Source: Acidimicrobiia bacterium
Lineage (GTDB): Bacteria > Actinomycetota > Acidimicrobiia > Acidimicrobiales > CATQHL01
Direction: 5' to 3'
Assembly (NCBI GenBank): GCA_009835395.1
Contig: VXXM01000039.1
Span: 62,001-126,000, forward strand
DNA: 64,000 bases
Below, one piece after another: positions 53,355 to 61,355 of this stretch. Below the pieces are notes generated by a model. That model was not told the origin of the DNA and ran no database searches. It was given only the letters and a program-made list of their open reading frames with translations. A program made the translations under genes and the position numbers. Each line of letters begins with the position of its first letter. The first letter of the stretch is position 1.

Positions 53355-55775
53355 TCACGCCCGCGGGCGTTTGTGGGCGGGGTCGAACATGGGCTCGGTC
53401 CGCACGACCGCGGGGGAGCGTACGCCGATGATGTCGACGGCCAGCTCGGTGCTCGCTTCGGCGCGCTCGGGGGCGACGTAGCCCATGGCGATGTTGGTGC
53501 GCATCGTGTGCCCGTAGCCGCCGCTGGTGACCACGCCGACCAGGTCGTCGCCGGCCCAGATGGGATCACCGGTGTGGGCGGCCGCCTCGTCGTTGGTGAC
53601 CTCGAGGGCGACGAACCGGCGCCGGTCGCCGGCCTCGCGCTGGGCGACGATGGCATCGCGACCCCGGAAGTCCTTGTCGAGGTCGACGAAACGGTCCAGC
53701 CCGGCCTCGAGCACCGTGTACTCGGTGTGGAGATCCTGCTTCCAAGCCCGGTAATTCTTCTCGAGGCGCATCGACTCGGTGGCCAGCAGGCCGAAGTCCA
53801 CCATGCCGAGCGGCTCACCCGCCGCCGACAGCGCCTCGTACACGGCAACCGAGTGCTCGATCGGGAAATGGAGCTCCCAGCCGAGCTCGCCGGTGAAGCT
53901 CAACCGGAGCGCCTGCACCGCGAGGCCGCCGATGGTGATCTCGCGGGTCGACAGCCAGGGGAACGACTTGTTGTCGAGCGGGTGATCGGTGACCGCGCCG
54001 AGCACGTCGCGTGACCGGGGACCGGCCACCATGAGGGCGTTGTGGGTGTCGCTGAGGTTGGTGATCGTCACGGCGGCCGGAGGTTCGGCCTCGTTCAGGA
54101 GGTCGAGGTCGTGCCACTCGGCCGGTGCCGCGCTGAACAACCGGAAATGGTCCTCGGCGAGCCGCAGCATCGTGAACTCCGACCGGAACCGTCCCTTCTC
54201 GTCGCTCACGTAGGCAAGGGCGCTGCGGCCGATGGCCGGCAGGCGACCGGCCGTCAGATGGTTGAACCACTCGTCAGCCCCCGCTCCGGTGACCTCGAAA
54301 CGGGTGAAGCCCGAGATCTCCACGACGCCGACGTTGTCGCGCACGGTACGGGCCTCGGCGCCGACCTGGTCGTGGAAGGTCGAGAAGCGGAACTCCGGCA
54401 CATGCTCGAAGTCGTTGTGCGCCGGGTGGAAATAGAGCACCCGCTCCCAGCCGTTGAGCGCGCCGAACTCGGCTCCCTTGGCCGCCAGCACGTCGTACAG
54501 CGGTGTGCACTTCGCCTTGCGGCCCGCGGGCCGGTGCTCGTCGGGACGGTGGAAGACGAACTCGCGCTGGTACTCCTCGACCGCCTTCGCCGAGGCGTAG
54601 GCCTCATCCGCGTACCGGGTGAAGCGGCGGGGATCCAGGCACCAGGAGTCCCACTCGGACTCGCCGTCGACGATGATCTCGGCCAGGACCTTGCCGAGGC
54701 CTCCGCCTTCGCCGATGCCGGCTCGGATGCCGAGCATGGCGTAGCCGTTGCGTATGCCCGGCAGTTTGCCGACGAGCGGGACGCCGTCGCCGGAGTAGGT
54801 GATCGGGCCGTTGATCACCGAGGAGATCCCCGCGGTCTGCAGCACGGGGAGGCGTTCCATGACCCGCTCCATGTTGTCGGCGATGCGGTCGAGGTCGGGC
54901 GGCTCGAGCTTGCCGGCGAAGGCGTCGGGGATGTGTTGGCGGCCCCAGGTCTTGCAGCCCTGCTCGTAGATGCCGACCAGCAGGCCGTCGTGTTCCTGGC
55001 GGCTGTAGAAGTCGTCGCCCGGGTCGCGGATGAGCGGCACCCGCCTCTCGAGGGCCTTGAGTTCGGGCAACTCCTCAGTGAGGAGGTACTGGTGCTCCAT
55101 CGACGACACCGCGGACTCCAACCCGTAGAACCTGCCGACCTGGTGGACCCGGTACCCGGCGGCGTTCACGAAGCTCTCAGCTTCGATGTCGCCCTTATTG
55201 GTGCGCGCGAGCCAGCCGCCGGCGGTGGATTCGAGGCCGATCACCTCGGTGTGGCGGAACACCTGGCCGCCGTTGCGGCGACCGGCCCTGCAGAGGGCGT
55301 TGACCAGGCCCGTCGGGTCGATGTCGCCGTCCACGGGGTCCCACAGGCCACAGGTCAGGCCGGCGACGTCGAGCAGCGGATGCGCTTCGGCCATCTCCGA
55401 GGGGCCGAGGACCTCGAAGTCGACGCCCATCCCCTTGGCCATGCCGACGAAGTGGCGGTAGCCGTCGAGATCGGACTGGTCGTAGCCGAGCCGGATCCCG
55501 CCGTCGTCGCGGTGGTACGTGATCGGCGCCTCGGGGTCGGCGGCCAGTCGCGTGTACAGCTCAACGGAGTACTTCTTCAGGCCGACCATCGTCTGGACCG
55601 CGCCGAACTGGGTGACCTGACCGGCGGCGTGCCAGGTGGAGCCCGACGCCAGCTCGTCGCGTTCGAGGAGCACCACGTCGGTCCAGCCGTGCTCGGTGAG
55701 GTGGTAGAAGGTGCTGGCGCCGCCGACGCCACCGCCGATCACGACAACTCGTGCCCGGCTCGGAAGGTTGCTCAC
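53355..55775 (-). CDS. Dimethylglycine/sarcosine dehydrogenase-like flavoprotein with GcvT domain, copy 2
   Basis: An 806-residue protein with the same architecture as the one at 45144: FAD domain (GGGVGGASTFYHL, with the covalent-FAD histidine candidate His49 in GSTWHAAG), FAO_M linker and C-terminal GcvT folate-binding domains. Compared with copy 1 the GcvT half is uninterrupted. It is 73 bases downstream of an MttB-family methyltransferase, suggesting sequential demethylation of a methylated amine. The GTG start is at 55775. Confidence 0.9.
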   Translation of the reverse strand: MSNLPSRARVVVIGGGVGGASTFYHLTEHGWTDVVLLERDELASGSTWHAAGQVTQFGAVQTMVGLKKYSVELYTRLAADPEAPITYHRDDGGIRLGYDQSDLDGYRHFVGMAKGMGVDFEVLGPSEMAEAHPLLDVAGLTCGLWDPVDGDIDPTGLVNALCRAGRRNGGQVFRHTEVIGLESTAGGWLARTNKGDIEAESFVNAAGYRVHQVGRFYGLESAVSSMEHQYLLTEELPELKALERRVPLIRDPGDDFYSRQEHDGLLVGIYEQGCKTWGRQHIPDAFAGKLEPPDLDRIADNMERVMERLPVLQTAGISSVINGPITYSGDGVPLVGKLPGIRNGYAMLGIRAGIGEGGGLGKVLAEIIVDGESEWDSWCLDPRRFTRYADEAYASAKAVEEYQREFVFHRPDEHRPAGRKAKCTPLYDVLAAKGAEFGALNGWERVLYFHPAHNDFEHVPEFRFSTFHDQVGAEARTVRDNVGVVEISGFTRFEVTGAGADEWFNHLTAGRLPAIGRSALAYVSDEKGRFRSEFTMLRLAEDHFRLFSAAPAEWHDLDLLNEAEPPAAVTITNLSDTHNALMVAGPRSRDVLGAVTDHPLDNKSFPWLSTREITIGGLAVQALRLSFTGELGWELHFPIEHSVAVYEALSAAGEPLGMVDFGLLATESMRLEKNYRAWKQDLHTEYTVLEAGLDRFVDLDKDFRGRDAIVAQREAGDRRRFVALEVTNDEAAAHTGDPIWAGDDLVGVVTSGGYGHTMRTNIAMGYVAPERAEASTELAVDIIGVRSPAVVRTEPMFDPAHKRPRA

Positions 55776-55848
55776 GCTTGGCCCCGCAGTTGTGCAATGG
55801 GAGCCTCGGCCCCGGGTTCGATGTCGAGCGCCAGGAGAACCGAGGCAC

Positions 55849-57429
55849 TCATGCGGACTCTGTCCGCTGTGGGCGGGCGGGCGTCATGTCGCGCGGGTCG
55901 AGCACAATCGGGAATCGGCCCCGGATCTCGGCGTCCTGCTCGGCGGTGAGGTACATCGGGTGGTGCTGCATCAGCTCATCCAGCCGTCGCTGGGCCACGG
56001 TTCGCACATCGGGAGCGCCCTTGGACTCCCACTCTTCGGGGGTGGAGCGGTCGCCGATGTTGGGGTAGAGGTACTCGGTCTGCATCATCGACAGCGTCTG
56101 CGCGGTGCCGAGGAAGTGTCCCTCACCGAAGCAGACCGACTCGATCACGTCGAGTGCCAAGGTTTTCTCGGTGACCTCGACTCCCCGGACGGCCCGGAGG
56201 GCGTAGCCGAGGAGTTCGTCGTCGATCACGAACTGCTCGAAGGAGGCGCCCAGCAGGCTGGCCAGCATGCCCGACGACTCGTAGACCAGGTTGGCGCCGG
56301 CGGTGCCGGCCAGCACGGTGGTGATGCCCTTCTCGTAGCCGGTCTGGGCATCCGGGAGCTTGGAGTCGGCCATGCCCGCGGCGACGCCGCACGGGAGCCC
56401 GAATCGCTTCGCCACCTGAGCGGCCGCCGCGTTGAGCACGGCCGTCTCGGCCGATCCGCCGACCATCGACCCGGTGCGGAGGTCGGACACGAACGGCCAG
56501 TTGGAGAAGATCATCGGGTGACCCGCTCGGATGAGGTTGACGAGCGCCAGCGACGCCAGCGTCTCGGCGGTGGTGATCACAAGCGTTCCCGCCAGTGGTG
56601 CTGGTGAGGTGGCACCGGCCTGCCCGGCGGTGATGGCGTTGATCGGCATGCCGGCCTCGACCGCCGAGATGAGGGTCTCGCAGGCGTCGGCGCCGTAGCG
56701 CAAGGGCGGGACGATCGGGCTGGAGTGCAGCTTGCAGAACGGGCGGCGGGCGAACTGGCCACGTCCGCCGGCGGCGATATCGAACATCTCGACGACGGGC
56801 TTCACGTTCTCGGGAACGGTGATGGCTGTGCCGACGTGCTTCGTGGTGGCGGCCAGCAGGCAGTAGGCGGTGTTGATGTCGAGGTCGTAGGGGTCGGGGA
56901 GGTCGGTTGCGATGACGCACCGGGTGAACCAGTGCACGTTGGCGAGTTGGTCGGCCAGGCGGGTGAAGTCGTAGAGATCGACCAGGGTCGATGGCCGGTA
57001 CGTGTCGCTGCGGTGGTCGAACACCGAGACCGCGGCCCCGCCCGTGCCGAAGTGCACGCGATCGCCGCTGATGTCGAGGTCGTGGCGCGGGTCGCGGCCA
57101 TGGAGTGTGAAGTCCTTCGCCGCGCCGTCGATCAGGGCCTCCATGAGAGGCCGGGGAAGGCAGAGGCGACCGGCGTCGTTCAGCTCGGCGCCGGCGTCGA
57201 GGGCCGCCTCGAGCAGGCGCGGGACGGGGTCGGCCACGCCCACTCGGGCGAGCACGTCGAACGCGCCATCGCAGACCCGCGTCACCTCATCGTCGGTCAG
57301 TGGTCGGTAGGCACCTCCCCGGAGACCGGGTCGTATGGGTGCCTTGACGCGCTCGGGTCCGTCGGCGCGTTCGCGGCGCTTGGCCTCGCGGGCCTGACCA
57401 CGGCGATGGGGACGATCCGGCGTACTCAC
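55849..57429 (-). CDS. MttB-family (trimethylamine methyltransferase) protein, non-pyrrolysine type
   Basis: A 526-residue TIM-barrel methyltransferase of the MttB superfamily. Family features include the HFGTGGAAVSVFD segment near residue 115 and the central AITAGQAGATSPAPLAGT block. There is no in-frame amber codon, so it is not a pyrrolysine enzyme; relatives of this kind include glycine betaine methyltransferases (MtgB). No corrinoid protein gene is next to it. It starts with GTG and has a basic, Arg-rich N-terminus of about 35 residues. It likely begins the run of methylated amine genes down to sodC. Confidence 0.88.
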   Translation of the reverse strand: MSTPDRPHRRGQAREAKRRERADGPERVKAPIRPGLRGGAYRPLTDDEVTRVCDGAFDVLARVGVADPVPRLLEAALDAGAELNDAGRLCLPRPLMEALIDGAAKDFTLHGRDPRHDLDISGDRVHFGTGGAAVSVFDHRSDTYRPSTLVDLYDFTRLADQLANVHWFTRCVIATDLPDPYDLDINTAYCLLAATTKHVGTAITVPENVKPVVEMFDIAAGGRGQFARRPFCKLHSSPIVPPLRYGADACETLISAVEAGMPINAITAGQAGATSPAPLAGTLVITTAETLASLALVNLIRAGHPMIFSNWPFVSDLRTGSMVGGSAETAVLNAAAAQVAKRFGLPCGVAAGMADSKLPDAQTGYEKGITTVLAGTAGANLVYESSGMLASLLGASFEQFVIDDELLGYALRAVRGVEVTEKTLALDVIESVCFGEGHFLGTAQTLSMMQTEYLYPNIGDRSTPEEWESKGAPDVRTVAQRRLDELMQHHPMYLTAEQDAEIRGRFPIVLDPRDMTPARPQRTESA

Positions 57430-57462
57430 TCGCTTCTCCGCGCTGTATCTCGGCGATCCTGA

Positions 57463-57864
57463 TCAGTCCAGGTGAGCCCCCGGCGATTTCAGCTCGCGCA
57501 GGAGGTCGGCGATCTCCTCGACGGAAGTCTCCTCTGCGGCCACGCGCATGACGAGCTCGTACACATCGTCGTTGGGAGCCGCTGCCACGGAGGCTCCGTT
57601 GAGTTCGAGGAACACCGCCGTGGCGAGCCATCCCAGGCGCTTGTTGCCGTCGATGAGGGCGTGGTTGTTTACGACGGAGTGCAGTAGTGCGGCCGCCTTG
57701 GTCCAGATGTCGGGATAGGCGTCAGAGCCGAATGCGCTCCCCTGGGGGCGCGCCGCTGCGGCGGTCAGCAGTCCGACATCGCGGATCGGCGGGGGATCTC
57801 CGAGCAGGCGGCGTGCGAGTTCGATCAGGTCGTCGGGGTCGAGGAACTCGACCGGACCGGTCAC
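57463..57864 (-). CDS. Doc-family toxin (Fic fold)
   Basis: A 133-residue Doc/Fic protein. The active-site motif HALIDGNKR near residue 68 matches the H-x-x-x-(D/A)-(G/A)-N-(K/G)-R loop of Doc toxins, which phosphorylate elongation factor Tu, or Fic AMP-transferases. The ATG overlaps the stop of the upstream antitoxin gene by four bases. Together they form a type II toxin-antitoxin pair. Confidence 0.9.
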   Translation of the reverse strand: MTGPVEFLDPDDLIELARRLLGDPPPIRDVGLLTAAAARPQGSAFGSDAYPDIWTKAAALLHSVVNNHALIDGNKRLGWLATAVFLELNGASVAAAPNDDVYELVMRVAAEETSVEEIADLLRELKSPGAHLD

Positions 57865-58058
57865 TCTCCCAGGCGCCGCAGCGCCTCGGCGTGGCGGTCC
57901 ATCACCAACTCGGCCGCAGCGCCGACGCGGTCCTGATGGTCGCGGCGCGCCACGAACTCGCGCACGGCCCGGCGGGCCGCCTCCTGCATCGATACGCCGT
58001 CGAGGGCGGCGCGCTCGCGCAGGGCGTGGCGTTCCTCATCGGTCAGCCGCAATGTCAT
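57861..58058 (-). CDS. Antitoxin, ribbon-helix-helix type
   Basis: A 65-residue protein (up to 69 if the GTG at 58070 is used). The N-terminal MTLRLTDEERHALRERA and the following ALDGVSMQEAARRAVREFV are typical of ribbon-helix-helix DNA-binding antitoxins; the C-terminal helix would neutralise Doc. Its start lies next to a short inverted repeat that is a likely operator. Confidence 0.85.
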   Translation of the reverse strand: MTLRLTDEERHALRERAALDGVSMQEAARRAVREFVARRDHQDRVGAAAELVMDRHAEALRRLGE

Positions 58059-58072
58059 AGCCACAAGCACAT

Positions 58073-58089
58073 GGTATCACAGCGATACC
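58073..58089. promoter_or_regulatory. Inverted repeat, likely toxin-antitoxin operator
   Basis: GGTATC-ACAGC-GATACC, a perfect six-base inverted repeat with a five-base spacer, lies just upstream of the antitoxin gene. Its size and position suit the operator bound by the ribbon-helix-helix antitoxin for autoregulation. Confidence 0.6.
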
Positions 58090-58198
58090 GCAGATGCTCA
58101 GTCCTGCGGCTTGGTAGAGGATGTGACCATAGGCTGAGAACCGGACGAACTCTGGCTCACGTCGTGGAGTTGGGTTCGACGTTGGACGGGGAGGTCAG

Positions 58199-59356
58199 AT
58201 GGGAAGGGGGCTTGTTATCGCGGCTGCCAGCCTCACTCTGGCGCTCTGGGGTTCTGCCTGCGGTGATGCAGACCGGGTGACGGTTCCCGAGCCTCTCGGC
58301 GAGGCGGGTTCGGTGGCGGCGCCTACGGCTCAGGAGAACGACGCGCCGGTGGAGGAGGCGCAGATTCGCCGGCTCTTGGAGGAGTTCGTAGACGGCGGGC
58401 AGAGCGTCGGCGTCGTGGCCGGCTTCGTGCGCGACGGCGAGCGCATCGTGGTCGGTCACGGCCGGTTGTCAGCGGAGGATCCCGGGGCGCCCGACGGTGA
58501 CACGGTGTTCGAGATCGGCTCGGTCACCAAGGTGTTCACGTCGATCGTTCTGGCCGATCTGGAGCTGAGTGGGGATCTGGCGCTTGACACGCCGGTGCAG
58601 AGCCTCGTCGGCGACGAGGTTCGGGTGCCGGTGCGAGACGGCGCCGAGATCACGCTCGGGCACCTGGCTACTCACAGTTCCGGACTGCCTCGGCTGCCCG
58701 ACAACCTGGCGCCGGCCGATTGGGCCAACCCGTACGCCGACTACACCGTTGAGCATCTCTACGAGTTCTTGGCCGGCCACAAGTTGGCTCGAGACATTGG
58801 CGAGGCCGTCGAGTACTCGAATCTCGGCTACGGCCTGCTGGGCCACGTCCTAGCCCTCCGAGAGGGAGTCGACTACGAGACGCTGATCACCCAGCGGATC
58901 CTCGAACCGCTGGAGATGTCGGACACAGCGGTCGAGTTGACACCGCCGTCGCGGGAGCGACTCGCCCCCGGTCACGACGAGGAACTCCAGCCGGTGCCCA
59001 ACTGGGATATCCCGACTCTCGCCGGCGCTGGATCCCTGCGTTCGACCGTCAACGATCTTCTGATCTTCCTGGAAGCCAATCTCGGGTTGCGCCAGACGCC
59101 GCTGCGCGAAGCGATGGCCCACACGCACGTCCCGCAGGTCACCGATCCGGCGCTGGGGATGGACATCGGGCTGGGATGGATCATCGCCGACGAGGGCGAC
59201 CGCCGGTTCGTGTGGCACAACGGCGCCACCGGCGGCTACAGCTCGTTCATCGGCTTCGATCCCCAGGCCCGCGAGGGGGTAGTCGTTCTCTCGAACTCGG
59301 TGATCAGCGTCGACGGTCTCGCCTACCGCCTGCTGACCAGCGACTTCGACGAGTGA
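58199..59356 (+). CDS. Serine hydrolase lipoprotein, class C beta-lactamase fold
   Basis: A 385-residue lipoprotein: signal peptide with lipobox ending in Cys21 (LWGSAC), a short linker, and a serine hydrolase domain with the catalytic S-V-T-K near residue 110, Tyr-Ser-Asn and HNGATGG motifs. The three motifs are complete, so it is probably active as a peptidase or esterase at the outer face of the membrane. The ATG follows GGGGAGG. It is only distantly related to the hydrolase at 47919. Confidence 0.9.
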   Translation: MGRGLVIAAASLTLALWGSACGDADRVTVPEPLGEAGSVAAPTAQENDAPVEEAQIRRLLEEFVDGGQSVGVVAGFVRDGERIVVGHGRLSAEDPGAPDGDTVFEIGSVTKVFTSIVLADLELSGDLALDTPVQSLVGDEVRVPVRDGAEITLGHLATHSSGLPRLPDNLAPADWANPYADYTVEHLYEFLAGHKLARDIGEAVEYSNLGYGLLGHVLALREGVDYETLITQRILEPLEMSDTAVELTPPSRERLAPGHDEELQPVPNWDIPTLAGAGSLRSTVNDLLIFLEANLGLRQTPLREAMAHTHVPQVTDPALGMDIGLGWIIADEGDRRFVWHNGATGGYSSFIGFDPQAREGVVVLSNSVISVDGLAYRLLTSDFDE

Positions 59357-59614
59357 ACCTGTCAAGGTCGATCGCGGAGCGCAGACATAGGACGATATTG
59401 CGCCCAGAGTGGAGCTGGAGTCCACGACTGTCTGGCCCCGAAATGCGGGTTGACCTGGGACTATAGGAGAACGAGGGAATTCGGTTATCACTGCTGGTAT
59501 CGCGAGTGAATCGCAGCCTGTAGCTCACCGAGATACCTGAGCAGTGGTCTTGCGGTGGCGAACGACCAACTGCTGGCCGAGGCTAACGCGCTCGGAACCT
59601 CGCGGCGCACTCTG

Positions 59615-60691
59615 TCACCGGTTCTTGCGCCGAGGCCTGCGCCGATCCCAGATCTCATCAATGTCCAACTCCGGCAGTTCCTTCTTCAGCAGGTCGAGAG
59701 CCTTCGGGCTGTACCGCTTGAAGACGGCTCCGCCGATACGGATCACCTTGAAGTGCTCCGGGTCCGATTGAAGATCGAGCTCTTGGATCACCGTTAGCAG
59801 CTTGTTCCTGCCGACGCCTGTCTTGTTCGCGAGATCCTGGAGGCCGAGGCTGTAGAAGTCCAGTTCGTTGACTCGCTTCAGGGCGACGACTGCGGCGTTG
59901 GGCTCCTCCATCGCAGAAACCGCTCGGATCGGTGTCGTGTCCTCGCCCTTCACGATGCGCAACGAGAACGGAATCCCGCCGCCGTCGAGGTCGAGGCGCA
60001 GCGCAGCGATGCCGGGGAAGATCTCTCTCCAGTGCCGACCAGATCCGATCTGGTCAAGGATCTTGTCGAGTTCTCCGTTGCTCGGCTGCAGTCGCTCGCC
60101 GTTGATCGACCCTTCCATAATCGCGAGTCCACGTGCCTGGGACCTGGCCTCGACCCGTCGGCGCCTTCCGGGTTCCAGCAGCGCGGAGATCTGTTCGACC
60201 TCGCTCGCCACGAGTAGATCAAGTTCCTGGGGAGGGTTCGCGGTGACCGGAAGCACCCGGTCGGGGAGGTGGTCAGACAGCGACTCGTCGAATACCGACT
60301 CGAGGAGGTCGGCGAACAGAGTGACGCCCGCTTGCGTATGGAGGTAGAGCTGCTGCTCAGAGATCTCGAGCAGGTAGTGGTGAGCAGCGTCCCGCAGGGC
60401 GTTGATCGTTTGAAGGGTGAGGGCCTGCTCTTCGGACAGGAAGCGCCTCTCGCCATCGCTCAAGCCTCTGCGGACGCACGCATCAAAGCCGATCGTCTGC
60501 TTCGCGCGGCGCTCTCGAATCCGCCCGCCGCGGTGCACGATCGACGCCTTCAGCAGCATCTCGAATGCGTGATCCATCAGAATCAGCACCGAGTCGGCCC
60601 GTGCGCGCTCGACGGGCCGATTGAAGAACTCGATCGACAAGACCAGCGAGTCCACCGCCTTGTTCCGCAGCAGGCGCGCTTCCTTCCTCAC
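59615..60691 (-). CDS. DUF3644 domain protein
   Basis: A 358-residue protein. The N-terminal segment ADSVLILMDHAFEMLLKASIV matches the DUF3644 family. The C-terminal part, about residues 250-335, contains a predicted winged-helix-like region (DLANKTGVGRNKLLTVIQEL). The start codon is GTG at 60691. Function is unknown; the family is often found in variable genome regions. It lies between a convergent lipoprotein gene and a divergent gene-poor stretch. Confidence 0.75.
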   Translation of the reverse strand: MRKEARLLRNKAVDSLVLSIEFFNRPVERARADSVLILMDHAFEMLLKASIVHRGGRIRERRAKQTIGFDACVRRGLSDGERRFLSEEQALTLQTINALRDAAHHYLLEISEQQLYLHTQAGVTLFADLLESVFDESLSDHLPDRVLPVTANPPQELDLLVASEVEQISALLEPGRRRRVEARSQARGLAIMEGSINGERLQPSNGELDKILDQIGSGRHWREIFPGIAALRLDLDGGGIPFSLRIVKGEDTTPIRAVSAMEEPNAAVVALKRVNELDFYSLGLQDLANKTGVGRNKLLTVIQELDLQSDPEHFKVIRIGGAVFKRYSPKALDLLKKELPELDIDEIWDRRRPRRKNR

Positions 60692-61355
60692 CCATCCAGT
60701 ATCACCAACTCAGCGAGTGGCTTGTTGTATCTGGCCAAGGATCATGACGGTGGTGCCCGGGTGACCGGTGCTGAACGGGAGTCACCGGCGGCCGCCTCGG
60801 GTTCTCGACCAGCAGGATCTGCCTAAGCCGTCAACCGCTCGGGCAGGAGGGCGTCCTCTCACGGCGCAACGTCGGTCGCTCGATGTATCGCCCTCTTGCA
60901 ATGCAGCGGTGCTGGACTCATGAGTCGCTGTCGACTTCGACTCGGACACACCCCGCACCTCAGCACGGCCCCGAGCCGGCCGACCTGGCGGTATGCGCGA
61001 ACCAACCAACGAGAAGCACCTGTGGGGCGGGGCGTGACCCGCGACTTAGGTCTATCGCCGCGGGAAGTTGTTCTCGAGTGGCCCGATGGTGTCGCGTTCG
61101 TGGGCGTGATTTGGGAGGGGTAGGACTCCACATCTTCTACGACTGCCCGAGAGCGTCTAGCGCATCTGCCCTTCGCCGGAAGTCGCAGTGAGCTTGCGCT
61201 CCTGCGGGTCCTGACACGAGGTTGGAAATCCCATGCATCTTCCTAGTATTCGTACGTGCGTTCGCTATCCGTCGCACACATATGAAGAAGAGCGAGGAGA
61301 TCAGGCCGTGTCGCTGGCAACGCCGCAGCCTTCCCTCGGTGAAGGGTGACAGCAG
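60692..61355. other. Gene-poor stretch without a recognisable gene
   Basis: About 660 bases between the DUF3644 gene and the large protein at 61356. Only short overlapping frames with no recognisable motif are present, no RNA gene was recognised, and the sequence looks less GC-rich than the rest of the window by eye. It presumably holds the promoters of both divergent genes. Confidence 0.5.

Noticed and set aside
55849-57429. Pyrrolysine-containing trimethylamine methyltransferase
   Set aside because: No in-frame amber codon exists, and no pyl genes or corrinoid partner are nearby.
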